Notes under the pieces: generated by a model
Seen by the model: the letters and a program-made list of their open reading frames with translations, nothing else
Told to the model about the DNA's origin: nothing
Database searches by the model: none
Shown: positions 26,045 to 33,928 of the stretch, piece by piece
How positions within the stretch are numbered: position 1 is the stretch's first letter
Layout of the letters: each line of letters begins with the position of its first letter
Made by a program: the position numbers and the translations under genes
NCBI GenBank assembly: GCA_028291645.1
Contig: JAQGNU010000069.1
Coordinates: 1 to 43,168, forward strand
Source of the DNA: Nevskia sp.
Lineage (GTDB): Bacteria; Pseudomonadota; Gammaproteobacteria; Nevskiales; Nevskiaceae
Length of the DNA: 43,168 bases
Direction of reading: 5' to 3'

Positions 26045-26776
26045 TCAGTCGCAGCAGCTCGCCTGCGGTGCCGCCGCTGCGTATTCGTCGTGCCGCCGCA
26101 TCCAGTCCATGATGGTTTTCTCGTTGCGGCCCTTGGGCGCGCGGTCGAGAATCATGTAAGTGCCGATCAGTTCTTCCGGACCGCGCGCATAGCTCGAATA
26201 GGTGTGGAAGATCGCACCCGCTTCATCCTTGTAGAACGCGCTCAGTCCCGGCAGCTCATCGTTGGCCTGCGCAGGCGGGATCGCGGTGAAGTTGTAGATC
26301 ACCTCGGGCTTGGCCAGATCGTCCTGGGTGAACGAGACGTGGAAGTCGTAGTTGAATGCGCTGCCGAACGACGACACCCAGGGAAAGCGCCAGCCCATGC
26401 GTTTCTTGTAGACCTCGATTTCGGCCAGCGGCGCGCGCGAGACTGCCACCAGCGACACATCGTGATGTTCCAGGTGCGGCAAGCTGCCGTCGAGATGATC
26501 GGCCAGGAATGAGCAACCCGGGCAACCGGCGGTCCAGCCCGGCCCCAGCATGAAGTGATAGACCATCAGCTGGCTGCGGCCGCCGAACAACTGTCCAAGT
26601 GTCTTGCGGCCCTGCGGTGTGTCGAAGGCATAGTCCTGCTCGACTTTGACCCAGGGCAGCGCCAGGCGTTTGGCGTTGACCTGGTCGCGCAGATGCGTCG
26701 CTGCCTTTTCCGCCAGCAGCAGTTCGCGGCGAGCGGCGAGCCATTCCTCGCGCGAAACAATCTGTTTGTGTTCCAT
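26045..26776 (-). CDS. DUF899 family thioredoxin-like protein
   Basis: A 243-residue protein of the DUF899 family, which has a thioredoxin-like fold. Seen: IVSREEWLAARRELLLAEK at the N-terminus, VKVEQDYAFDTPQGRKTLGQLFGGRSQLMVYHFMLGP, then PGCSF as the cysteine centre, and GWRFPWVSSFGSAFNYDF. Function unknown; a role in redox or arsenic/aldehyde stress has been supposed for relatives. GAGGAG lies 7 bases before the ATG. The frame is open upstream to 26983 but that part crosses the MarR gene. Divergent from a MarR regulator whose operator-like palindrome sits between them, so probably MarR-controlled. Confidence 0.85.
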   Translation of the reverse strand: MEHKQIVSREEWLAARRELLLAEKAATHLRDQVNAKRLALPWVKVEQDYAFDTPQGRKTLGQLFGGRSQLMVYHFMLGPGWTAGCPGCSFLADHLDGSLPHLEHHDVSLVAVSRAPLAEIEVYKKRMGWRFPWVSSFGSAFNYDFHVSFTQDDLAKPEVIYNFTAIPPAQANDELPGLSAFYKDEAGAIFHTYSSYARGPEELIGTYMILDRAPKGRNEKTIMDWMRRHDEYAAAAPQASCCD

Positions 26777-26827
26777 CGCATTTCTCCTCAGTTGCTGTGG
26801 AAGCCTGTCACCGGCGCAGGCCTCGAC

Positions 26828-26856
26828 TTGACAAGATAAGTTGATATCAACATAAA
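26828..26856 (+). promoter_or_regulatory. MarR promoter with palindromic operator
   Basis: TTGACA (26828-26833) is followed after exactly 17 bases by CATAAA (26851-26856). The perfect 12-base palindrome GTTGATATCAAC (26840-26851) fills the second half of the spacer and touches the -10. The -10 ends 6 bases before the MarR ATG at 26863, so the transcript should start at or next to the start codon. A MarR dimer bound here would block this promoter and probably the divergent DUF899 promoter. Confidence 0.65.
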
Positions 26857-26862
26857 TGGCCC

Positions 26863-27303
26863 ATGTCAAACCAAAATCCGCCGTTCGAGACCACGCTGCT
26901 GGTCCGCGACAGCTGCTTTTGCCTGCACGTGCAGCGCAGTGCACGCGCGCTGGCGCGACGCTTCGACGAAGCGTTCCGCGCACTGGAACTCAAGAGCGGG
27001 CAGTTCTCCCTGCTGATGTCGCTGAACCGTCCGGTGCCGCCGACGATCGGTTCGGTCGCAGCGCTGCTGGCGATGGACCGCACCACGCTTACCGCCAATC
27101 TGAAGCCGCTCGAACGGCGCGGCCTGGTGCAAGTGACGATCGATCCCGACGATCGCCGCAGCCGCCGGCTCAAGCTGACGCCGGCCGGCGGCAAGCTGCT
27201 GCGGGCTGCGGTGCCGATCTGGAAACGCACCCACGCGGCGATCGAGAAACGTCTGCCGCTCGCTGCCGCAGACGTGCGCACCGCCTTGCAGGCGCTGTGC
27301 TGA
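26863..27303 (+). CDS. MarR family transcriptional regulator
   Basis: A 146-residue MarR-type winged-helix regulator: dimerisation helices at both ends, IGSVAALLAMDRTTLTANLKPLERRGLV as the DNA-recognition helix region, DPDDRRSRRLKLTPAGGKLL as the wing. The N-terminal region contains two cysteines (DSCFCLHVQ, near residue 20-22) that could be redox sensing, as in OhrR-like members; this is an inference. No Shine-Dalgarno precedes the ATG and the promoter implies a leaderless mRNA. It probably represses the divergent DUF899-GST pair. Confidence 0.88.
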   Translation: MSNQNPPFETTLLVRDSCFCLHVQRSARALARRFDEAFRALELKSGQFSLLMSLNRPVPPTIGSVAALLAMDRTTLTANLKPLERRGLVQVTIDPDDRRSRRLKLTPAGGKLLRAAVPIWKRTHAAIEKRLPLAAADVRTALQALC

Positions 27304-27480
27304 TGCGCGCGCCACAATGCAATCGAACAGCGGCCGGCCGATCCGGTGTGCGCCGAACAATGGCGCTTGCCGGCAAGACCGATCCGAATCTACGCTGGGG
27401 CAGCTGTCTGCCGCCTCGCGTCGAGTCAGTAGCAGCATGAACCACCACTATCAACACCAATATCAATAGGGGAGCCCGTC

Positions 27481-28035
27481 ATGACATTCGCATTCTGCTT
27501 GCCGCTGGTTGTCGCCGCGGTGCTGGTGTTCGTCGCCAGCAGTCTGATCCATATGGTCATCAAGTGGCACCAGTCCGACTACCAGCGTCTCGGCAACGAA
27601 GACGAAGTGCGCGCAGCCATCCGCAATGCATCGCCCGCGCCGGGCCAGTACGTCATTCCGTTTTGCGCCGACATGAAGGACGCAGGTTCGCCGGACATGC
27701 AGAAAAAGTTCAGCGAAGGCCCGGTTGGCATGCTGCTGCTGCGGCCCAATGGCATGCCGAAGATCGGCGTAAACCTCTCGCAATGGTTCGCGTTAAATCT
27801 GTTGGTCGCCGCGATCGCCGCTCACCTCGCCGCGACGACCCTGGGCGCAGGCGCGGATGGGCATCGCGTCTTCCACACCACCGCGCTGATCACCTTCATC
27901 GCCTATGCCGGCGGCAGCATCACGGACGCGGTCTGGAAAGGCTATCCGTGGAAGGCCGTTGCAAAGGATCTGCTGGACGCGCTGATCTTCGGCGCGGTCA
28001 GCGGCGCCGCCTTTGCATGGCTATGGCCGCATTGA
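27481..28035 (+). CDS. Uncharacterised four-helix membrane protein
   Basis: A 184-residue protein with four likely transmembrane segments: about residues 3-25 (FCLPLVVAAVLVFVASSLIH), 100-120 (WFALNLLVAAIAAHLAA), 130-150 and 165-182. Between helices 1 and 2 is a conserved-looking hydrophilic loop with NASPAPGQYVIPFCADMKDA and GPVGMLLLRPNG. I have met similar proteins as hypothetical in related bacteria but know no function. GGGGAG sits 6 bases before the ATG. Its stop is followed by a strong hairpin shared with the convergent dioxygenase gene. Confidence 0.7.
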   Translation: MTFAFCLPLVVAAVLVFVASSLIHMVIKWHQSDYQRLGNEDEVRAAIRNASPAPGQYVIPFCADMKDAGSPDMQKKFSEGPVGMLLLRPNGMPKIGVNLSQWFALNLLVAAIAAHLAATTLGAGADGHRVFHTTALITFIAYAGGSITDAVWKGYPWKAVAKDLLDALIFGAVSGAAFAWLWPH

Positions 28036-28043
28036 AGCCGCGT

Positions 28044-28098
28044 TAGCGTGCGCCGACGTCCCCTGCTTCACAGGGGGATTCGGGCGCAGCGCACGCTA
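28044..28098. terminator. Nested hairpin between convergent genes
   Basis: TAGCGTGCGC (28044-28053) and GCGCACGCTA (28089-28098) form a perfect 10-bp outer stem; inside it CCCCTG-CTTCA-CAGGGG (28060-28076) forms a second perfect stem. The plus-strand copy is followed by GGTTTATTT. The position between two convergent stops points to a bidirectional transcription terminator. Confidence 0.6.
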
Positions 28099-28111
28099 GG
28101 TTTATTTGAAC

Positions 28112-28900
28112 CTACGCCGCGGTGATCGGCAGCCCGATGACGATCGTCGCGACATAGCCGTTGGTCGAATCGCCGGCGAGTACCAGTTCGGTCTTGCCCT
28201 CGGTCTCCGGCGTATAGACGTGGTCGTTGGCGTTGGTCGTTGAATTCTTGCCCTCGCTGGAATACGGCGCGATCGTGGTATCGATCGTATCGATCAGCGT
28301 CTGCGGAAAGAACAGCTGCGTCGTGTTGGTTCCGTCCGACGTCGAAGATGCCTCGCTGTAGCTGGAGCGCACGCGCAGATGAATGTGCGTGGTGCGTCCC
28401 TGGTACCAGCCGGGGATGATCGTGGTGAAGCTGACCGCACCGCTGGCATCGGTGATCTGGTAGCCGCGCAGCCAGGTCTGGCCGATGGTGCTCTCGCTGG
28501 ATTCGTTCGAGTACACACCCGCCGCATTGCAATGCCAGATGTCCACCTGCGACCCGGCCACGGCTGCGCAGTTGTTGTCGAAGTCGTAGACGTAGACATG
28601 CAAGGTCAGCGGAATGCCGCTCTGCTGGTTGGTGCCGTCGATGCTGCTGAGGATGTTGCTGCGCTGATACGCCGCCGCACTATCGTCGGTGAAGTACGGA
28701 CCGATCTCGCCTTCCGGCGTCAACGCACACGCGCCCGACGTGGTGGTCGAGCCAGTGGTGGTGCCCGTCGTCGTGGTGGCGTCGGTCGAATCTTCGCTGC
28801 CGCCGCAACCGACGAATGTCAGCCCGGTAATCGCTCCGCCGAGCACGCCCAGCGCGGAGCGACGCGAAAGAAAAACCGATTTCAATGTTGCCTGGTTCAT
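28112..28900 (-). CDS. Exported intradiol ring-cleavage dioxygenase-like lipoprotein
   Basis: A 262-residue protein. The N-terminus combines a twin-arginine motif (LSRRSALGVLG) with a lipobox (FVGC, C32), followed by a Thr/Ser/Gly-rich linker (39-56). The rest is an intradiol dioxygenase beta-sandwich with all four Fe(III) ligands in place: Y130 (NAAGVYSN), Y166 (PGWYQGR), H172 and H174 (THIHLRV). Classic members (protocatechuate 3,4-dioxygenase) are cytoplasmic; Tat-exported lipid-anchored ones are known but of unclear substrate, probably acting on catechol-type or aromatic material outside the cytoplasm. No catechol-degradation genes are near. Confidence 0.82.
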   Translation of the reverse strand: MNQATLKSVFLSRRSALGVLGGAITGLTFVGCGGSEDSTDATTTTGTTTGSTTTSGACALTPEGEIGPYFTDDSAAAYQRSNILSSIDGTNQQSGIPLTLHVYVYDFDNNCAAVAGSQVDIWHCNAAGVYSNESSESTIGQTWLRGYQITDASGAVSFTTIIPGWYQGRTTHIHLRVRSSYSEASSTSDGTNTTQLFFPQTLIDTIDTTIAPYSSEGKNSTTNANDHVYTPETEGKTELVLAGDSTNGYVATIVIGLPITAA

Positions 28901-29048
28901 GAACGCTCCGGAGTGGCCTGATGGAGATGCCGTCGATGAACTTTAAGTGCCGGCTACGGCGCCAGCCGGCGCATTTACAAATGCTTAACACACGACCGAT
29001 CCGCGCCGTTGCGGTTCTTCAGCGTTCTCCGCACTCGGCGGCAATCAA

Positions 29049-29077
29049 GCGGCGTTCGCACAACCTTCGAACGCCGC
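29049..29077 (-). terminator. Probable terminator of the glutathione peroxidase gene
   Basis: A perfect 10-bp stem, GCGGCGTTCG and CGAACGCCGC, around a 9-base loop, begins 8 bases after the peroxidase stop codon. On the minus strand it is followed by TTGATT, a weak T-tract. Confidence 0.6.
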
Positions 29078-29084
29078 CTCGGGC

Positions 29085-29636
29085 TCAATGAGTCTTGGCC
29101 AACTCCGCATCGAGCGCCGACAGCAGGCGCGGATCGTCGGCGCCGACATCCGGTGCGAAGCGGGCGACGACTTCGCCGGTGCGGCTCAGCAGGAATTTCT
29201 CGAAATTCCACAGCACGTCGGCCTCGTTCTCGGGATTAACGCCGTAGCCCTTCAGCCGTTCGCGGAACGGGCCATCGCCGATCGCCTTGGGCTGCGCGGC
29301 AGTCAGCTGTGCATACAGCGGATGCTGGTCTGCGCCGAGCACGGAAATTTTCGAGAACAGCGGAAAATGGACGTCGTACTGGAGTGAACAGAACTCCGCG
29401 ATCTCGCCGTCGCTGCCCGGTTCCTGGCCTTTGAAATTGTTGGCTGGGAAGCCCAGCACCTCCAGACCTTTCGCGTGCTTGTCCTGGTAAAGGCTTTCCA
29501 GCTGCTTGTACTGCGGCGTCAAGCCGCACTTGGATGCGACATTGACCACCAGCAGCACCTTGCCGCGATAGTTTGCCAAGCTGCTAGAAGTGCCATCGAT
29601 CTGCTTCAGCGGAAGCTCGTATAAGGAAGAGGTCAT
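29085..29636 (-). CDS. Glutathione peroxidase (cysteine type)
   Basis: A 183-residue peroxidase with the complete catalytic tetrad: C37 (VNVASKCGLT), Q71 (FPANNFKGQEPG), W143 and N144 (DVLWNFEKFLL). Cysteine replaces selenocysteine, as in bacterial BtuE/Gpx proteins, which usually take electrons from thioredoxin despite the name and reduce hydroperoxides. It is monocistronic, with a hairpin terminator immediately downstream. Its promoter must lie in the 554-base gap upstream that also contains the first copy of a 37-base repeat. Confidence 0.92.
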   Translation of the reverse strand: MTSSLYELPLKQIDGTSSSLANYRGKVLLVVNVASKCGLTPQYKQLESLYQDKHAKGLEVLGFPANNFKGQEPGSDGEIAEFCSLQYDVHFPLFSKISVLGADQHPLYAQLTAAQPKAIGDGPFRERLKGYGVNPENEADVLWNFEKFLLSRTGEVVARFAPDVGADDPRLLSALDAELAKTH

Positions 29637-29696
29637 AGTGTTATCTCTAAGGGTTGATCATCGGTGGGTGTGCAAACGCCAGGCGGTGCGCGTGTG

Positions 29697-29733
29697 CTGC
29701 CGGCGAATCTATGGCATTGCTCGAACGGATGTG
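29697..29733 (+). repeat. Direct repeat copy 1 flanking the seven-repeat protein gene
   Basis: This 37-base stretch starting CTGCCGGCGAATC matches 31455-31492 at 35 of 38 aligned positions (two substitutions and one 1-base gap). Both copies share TCGAACGGATGTG at the right end. Similarity fades beyond, apart from a short AAGATGCA about 35-40 bases further on. Confidence 0.75.
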
Positions 29734-29913
29734 CAAATCGCTCGCCGACAATCGGGTTCCTATGTCCAAGATGCAACGGCAATAAATCGAACCTGACCTT
29801 AAGGTTTCCCCGCATGATCCCACCTGCTGAAGGCTGCGAGGGACGGGCGGCGGGGCTCGTACGAATGTACGAGTACCGAGGAGCAATTGACGAAAGTTCA
29901 CCGATCCGGCGTA

Positions 29914-29945
29914 ATTAGCGCATAACAAAATTAGCGCATAACAAA
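29914..29945 (+). repeat. 16-base perfect tandem duplication
   Basis: ATTAGCGCATAACAAA occurs twice head to tail without mismatch. It lies in the AT-richer part of the gap upstream of the seven-repeat protein. It could be a recent replication slippage or a doubled binding site. Confidence 0.7.
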
Positions 29946-30190
29946 ACGGCTCGGGGGAAACAGCCATGCGTTCAGCAATATCACGCTTCGCGAATCGCGC
30001 CCGCGCGGCAACGCGAACTGTCGCGGCAGCTTGTCGATCCTCGGCATCGTGCCGGGCGGCGGCTAGCACGGCAGTTTCGTGGGTGACGCCGGCTACCTCG
30101 GCTCGGAAGGTGAAGGCAGAGTGCTCTAGGTGGTCGCCCATATCGCGATCAACAGTAATCCCCGCACGCGAGAACTAAGGAAGAACGCTA

Positions 30191-31426
30191 ATGAAATCCA
30201 AAGCTCAGCCCCGTGTTTTGCGCCGCAAGTACTTGATTGCCGCCATCGGCAGCGCCTTCATCGCGCCGCTGGCGCAGGCGGCCAGCCCTGGCAGTCCACT
30301 GGGTCCCACCGTCGATCTGAACAGTTCCCTGGCTGGGAACCAGACGACGCCGGCCATCGCACGCAACGCCTCGGGCGCGATCGTCGTCGCCTGGCAAGGC
30401 GTTAGCGGCAACAGCACCGAGATCATCGCCCAACGACTGGGCGCGTCAGGCATACCGCAGGGCAGTGCGTTCATCGCCAACCAGAACGTGGCCGGCGATC
30501 CGGCAGCGCCCGCGGTGGCTATGGACGCAGACGGCGACTTCGTTCTGGCCTGGGCCGACGGTGGCGCTGCCCATCCGGGCATTTATGCGCGACGCTTCGC
30601 TGCGAACGGTACGGCGCGCGGCGACGAACTGCTGGTTGCCGCGGGAAGCAGCAGCCTCAGCGCGCCGTCCGTGGCGATGGATGCCGACGGCGATTTCGTC
30701 GTCGCCTGGACCCAAGGTCGCGACGCGTTCGTCGGCGTTTGCAGTGGGTATAGCTCGCTGTGTGTCGACATCTCTGGCTCCTCGGTTCGGGCGCAGCGCT
30801 ACCACGCGGACGGCACGGCCGCAGGGCGGGTCCTGACGGTGGACACGGCACTCGGCGTTGCAACGGCCAGCTTCGCCATCGGTAGCGTGGACTACGAGCC
30901 GAGCGTGGTGATGGGCACAGATGGAAGCTTCGTCGTAACCTGGCTACGCTACGGCGACGGCCTGCTGTCCGGCATCTGGGATCGTCGCTATTCGGCGCGG
31001 GATCTGCCCGGCTTGCCGTACCCGGTGGACCTGGGCCACTGGAAGGATTCGATCGCCGCGGCCGGCAGCGGCAACGGCGAGACCGTCGTCGCCTACAACG
31101 CCAGCTCGGGGTTCTACGCGCACTCGTACAGCGCCAGCGGTATCGCCGAGGGTGCAGCGCAGCGGGCGGACGAGAACTCGAAAGGCGCGGGAAGACCTGC
31201 GGTGGGCATGGACGCCGCCGGCGACTTCGTCGTGATTTGGGACGATCTCAGCGGCGCCGTCGGACAGCGCTTCGCCCGCGGTGGCGGCAAACTGGGCGGC
31301 AACTTCGCGCTGTCCACGTACTGCTGCGTGCGTAATCCTGCCGTAGCCGCCGACGCGCGCGGCAATTTCGCCGCCGCGTGGGAAGAAGCCGGCCACATCA
31401 AGCTGCGCTTGTACATGGGGCCCTAA
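30191..31426 (+). CDS. Secreted seven-repeat (probable beta-propeller) protein
   Basis: A 411-residue protein with a signal peptide (1-30, ending LAQA). The mature part has seven copies of a unit built on P-x-V-A-M-D-A-D-G-D-F-V-V-A-W; the aromatic residues ending each core are W68, W121, W173, W251, Y302, W350 and W397, mostly 47-53 residues apart. Most cores are followed by an I-x-A-Q-R-x-x-A-x-G turn. Seven such blades suggest a seven-bladed beta-propeller; D-x-D-G-D looks like a calcium-binding loop. The function is unknown: adhesion or ligand binding is possible. AAGGAAG lies about 7 bases before the ATG. The gene is bracketed by a 37-38 base direct repeat. Confidence 0.75.
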   Translation: MKSKAQPRVLRRKYLIAAIGSAFIAPLAQAASPGSPLGPTVDLNSSLAGNQTTPAIARNASGAIVVAWQGVSGNSTEIIAQRLGASGIPQGSAFIANQNVAGDPAAPAVAMDADGDFVLAWADGGAAHPGIYARRFAANGTARGDELLVAAGSSSLSAPSVAMDADGDFVVAWTQGRDAFVGVCSGYSSLCVDISGSSVRAQRYHADGTAAGRVLTVDTALGVATASFAIGSVDYEPSVVMGTDGSFVVTWLRYGDGLLSGIWDRRYSARDLPGLPYPVDLGHWKDSIAAAGSGNGETVVAYNASSGFYAHSYSASGIAEGAAQRADENSKGAGRPAVGMDAAGDFVVIWDDLSGAVGQRFARGGGKLGGNFALSTYCCVRNPAVAADARGNFAAAWEEAGHIKLRLYMGP

Positions 31427-31454
31427 GCCTGCAGTCACTGCCCTTTCGGGCGGC

Positions 31455-31492
31455 CTGCCGGCGAATCCATCGGCATCGCTCGAACGGATGTG
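31455..31492 (+). repeat. Direct repeat copy 2 flanking the seven-repeat protein gene
   Basis: Near-identical copy of 29697-29733, lying 29 bases after the stop of the seven-repeat protein gene. This copy has the dyad TGCCG-N10-CGGCA; in copy 1 one base of the right arm is missing, leaving TGCC/GGCA. Confidence 0.75.
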
Positions 31493-31536
31493 AGCATGCC
31501 AGCTTCAGATGCCCGCAAAATAAGATGCAGCGTTCG

Positions 31537-31911
31537 CTACGCCGGCTGAGACCTGCGGCGTTCGCGCATCGACACGTCGGCGTCGTAGTTGCTCGGATGG
31601 TGCAGCTGGCTATGCAGAACGGCCCGCAGCACTGAATCTTCGCCGGGACCGCCGATGGCCGATTGCCGCGCCCAGCTCTGGCCGGACGGCGTCAACGCGA
31701 GGGTCGGGTCTTGCGTGCTCGGCATCGCCGCGACCATCCTGGCCGAAACCAGACGGTGAATCGCAGACCAGAGATCGGCCTGACGCAAGCCCATCGCCGA
31801 CCAGGTGCGCACGAGCCTGCTCAAAGTCAGCGTACCTCCAGCCTGCGTTTCGTTTTGTTGCCGGAGAAGATCCAGCACCGCGATTTCATGCGCTTCTTCG
31901 ATGAGGTTCAT
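31537..31911 (-). CDS. Hypothetical winged-helix-like protein
   Basis: With the ATG at 31911 the product has 124 residues: MNLIEEAHEIAVLDLLRQQNE, then LTLSRLVRTWSAMGLRQADLWSAIHRLVSARMV and LALTPSGQSWARQ. The order helix-helix-recognition helix-strand, with a LTPSG turn like the wing of MarR/PadR-type regulators, suggests a winged-helix DNA-binding protein, but the family is not one I recognise. GGAAGG lies just before this start; the frame is open to 32049, which would add 46 poorly structured residues. It stands alone between repeats and a long noncoding gap. Confidence 0.6.
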   Translation of the reverse strand: MNLIEEAHEIAVLDLLRQQNETQAGGTLTLSRLVRTWSAMGLRQADLWSAIHRLVSARMVAAMPSTQDPTLALTPSGQSWARQSAIGGPGEDSVLRAVLHSQLHHPSNYDADVSMRERRRSQPA

Positions 31912-32555
31912 ATGCCTTCCGTTGGCGACTGCAGAGAGCACATCGACCGCAGTCCATCGCCAATCGTTTTTGCAGCGCAGCCCAGACGGTAGCGCTCGAC
32001 GGACATACGGTTGCCTGACGGTGGATTCACAATCTGACGATTGCTTCACACGCGAGGTGATTCACGCGATGGGAAAATTCTCGATCGCCGTCGCTTCGAA
32101 AATGAAAGCACCGCCACCTTCGGCAGATCAATCGCGTCTCATCGCGCAGTCGCGAAAATGTCCACGCGAGATTCAACGCAGACACGCGGTATGCGAACGA
32201 CGTTAGTTCGGTCGCCATGCCTGTGCGCCACGCGCTGGCATTGCCATCGATCGCCGAGCAAGCTTTGGCTAAGAAGCGCCGCTGCAAGTGGACGCATCAA
32301 ACGCTTCGAGTCGCCACCGGGCAGTGGCCGCCGAAACATTCAACGGCATGCCATTGCCGTTACGCTTCGTAACCATCTCAACGCAGTGACCAGAGTAGCC
32401 GGGGAAATCGTGCTCATTCCTGCATCGGGCGATCACGCCGGGGTCGGCGCATCGGGCGGCCGCGCCGCGCTTGAAATAAACCTGTCACAAGGTCTGCTTA
32501 ACGTTCCCGTGGATCGAATCGCCAGTCACGGCGATCGAATGAACGGGAGACAGGG
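31912..32555. other. Long intergenic region, no gene seen
   Basis: About 640 bases between the divergent winged-helix-like and phosphoesterase genes. Several short frames overlap on both strands but none has a ribosome site with gene-like codon use. It is of mixed composition, AT-richer near 32040-32130. One PhoB half-site-like CTGTCAC (32482-32488) lies near the phosphoesterase gene but its partner half is poor. Confidence 0.5.
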
Positions 32556-33875
32556 ATGCACCAGCGTCGGTTGTGGGGCTTCACTTCATTCATTGCGGCT
32601 GCGGTGTTCGGTGCGGCTACCATCGCCGGCTGCAACAACAATGACGACAAGTCGGCGACGCCCGCACCGACGACCGCGGCCGCCAAAGTCAAGCACGTGT
32701 TCATGATCGTGCTCGAAAACAAGAACTACGCGGATACCTTCGGCAGCAGCACGCAGGATCCCTATCTGCAGAAGACCCTGATACCGCAGGGCGCGCTGCT
32801 AACGCAGTATTACGGCACCGGCCACGTCAGCCTCGACAACTACATCTCGATGATCAGCGGCCAGTCGCCGACGCCGGATACCGACGACGACTGCCTGCCC
32901 GGCCTCACCGGCACCACCGGCAATTACAACGACGTCGTGCAGAGCGGCACCACCCCGGATGGCCAGGTGATCGCCAGCAGTGGCTGCATCTATCCGGCCG
33001 GCGTGAAGACGCTGGTGGATCAGCTCAGCGCGTCCGGCCTCAGCTGGAAAGGCTACATGGGCGACATGGGCAACGACCCCGCGCGCGAAGCCGCCACTTG
33101 CGGCCATCCCACCATCGGCACCGCCACCGACAACACCAATTCCGCGGAAGCGCCGAGCGCGTCGGTGCCGCTGGGCGATGCCTACGCCACGCGCCACGAT
33201 CCGTTCATGTACTTTCATTCGATCATCGACGCGGCGGCCTGCAAGACCAACGTCGTCAACCTCAATCAGCTGAGCACCGATCTCGCCTCAGCGGCCAGCA
33301 CGCCGAACTACGTGTTCATCACGCCGAACCTCTGCGACGATGGCCACGATGGCGACGGCACCGGCGCTGCCGGCAAGGGCTGCGCGAACGGCCAGCCCGG
33401 CGGTCTCACCTCGGCCGATGCGTTCCTGAAAACCTGGGTGCCGAAAATCCTCGCGTCGCCGGCCTATCAGCAGGATGGCCTGCTGGTGATCACCTTCGAC
33501 GAGAGCAACTTCACCACCAGCAGCACCACCGATTCGAGCACCAGGCAGACCACGATCACGCTGACCTTCCCAGGCACCACCTGCTGCAATCAGCAGCCGG
33601 GTCCGAACCTCAGCGGCGTGCGTCCGGGCGGCTTCACGCTGGTGAACTCGCCGACGCTGGTCGAGAAGATCGCGATCAACGGCTACGGCGGCGATCAGGT
33701 CGGCGCTGTGCTGCTGTCGCCGTTCATCAAGCCGGGCAGCACCTCGAGCACGCCGTACAACCACTACGCGCTGCTGCGCAGCATGGAAGAGATCTTCAAC
33801 ACCGGCGGCTATCTCGGCTACGCCGGCGATTCCACTCTGGCGACGATCAGCAACGACAGCGCGGTATTCCAGTAG
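32556..33875 (+). CDS. Exported phosphoesterase-family (acid phosphatase/phospholipase C-like) lipoprotein
   Basis: A 439-residue protein with a lipoprotein signal (AGC, cysteine near residue 24, then NNNDDKS). The core starts VKHVFMIVLENKNYADTFG, the metal/nucleophile region of the phosphoesterase family that includes AcpA and phospholipases C; TGHVSLDNYISMISGQSPTP and LVITFDESNF provide the other metal ligands, with late HYALLRSMEEIF. These are secreted enzymes releasing phosphate from organic esters or lipids. GGGAG lies 6 bases before the ATG. A dihaem peroxidase gene follows on the same strand, separated by a GNRA-loop hairpin. Confidence 0.83.
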   Translation: MHQRRLWGFTSFIAAAVFGAATIAGCNNNDDKSATPAPTTAAAKVKHVFMIVLENKNYADTFGSSTQDPYLQKTLIPQGALLTQYYGTGHVSLDNYISMISGQSPTPDTDDDCLPGLTGTTGNYNDVVQSGTTPDGQVIASSGCIYPAGVKTLVDQLSASGLSWKGYMGDMGNDPAREAATCGHPTIGTATDNTNSAEAPSASVPLGDAYATRHDPFMYFHSIIDAAACKTNVVNLNQLSTDLASAASTPNYVFITPNLCDDGHDGDGTGAAGKGCANGQPGGLTSADAFLKTWVPKILASPAYQQDGLLVITFDESNFTTSSTTDSSTRQTTITLTFPGTTCCNQQPGPNLSGVRPGGFTLVNSPTLVEKIAINGYGGDQVGAVLLSPFIKPGSTSSTPYNHYALLRSMEEIFNTGGYLGYAGDSTLATISNDSAVFQ

Positions 33876-33890
33876 ACCCGAGCAGATGCA

Positions 33891-33916
33891 GCCGTTCCCG
33901 CGCGAGCGGGAGCGGC
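33891..33916 (+). terminator. Intercistronic hairpin with GCGA tetraloop
   Basis: GCCGTTCCCGC and GCGGGAGCGGC pair over 11 positions (one G-U) around the GNRA-type tetraloop GCGA, 15 bases after the phosphoesterase stop and 12 bases before the peroxidase start. TCTG follows, not a T-run, so it may be a partial terminator or an mRNA-stabilising hairpin rather than a full stop. Confidence 0.5.
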
Positions 33917-33928
33917 TCTGACGCCAGC

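Larger units (their letters stand above)
29637..30190. other. Long intergenic region with repeats, no convincing gene
   Basis: These 554 bases separate the divergent glutathione peroxidase and seven-repeat protein genes. They hold the first copy of a 37-base direct repeat (29697-29733) and a 16-base tandem duplication (29914-29945). Open frames of 70-160 codons exist on both strands but lack ribosome sites and plausible composition. From about 29965 to 30130 one plus frame reads like a decayed secreted protein (GSLSILGIVPGGG, stop, GSFVGDAGYLGSEGEGRVL, stop); this may be a gene remnant but is weak. Confidence 0.45.

Noticed and set aside
29647-30178. Genes of 70-165 codons in the gap upstream of the repeat protein
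   Set aside because: No ribosome sites, odd composition and mutual overlap; at most the remnant of a decayed gene.
32482-32488. PhoB box before the phosphoesterase gene
   Set aside because: Only one half-site (CTGTCAC) fits; the second, 11 bases later, does not match, so phosphate control is not supported.
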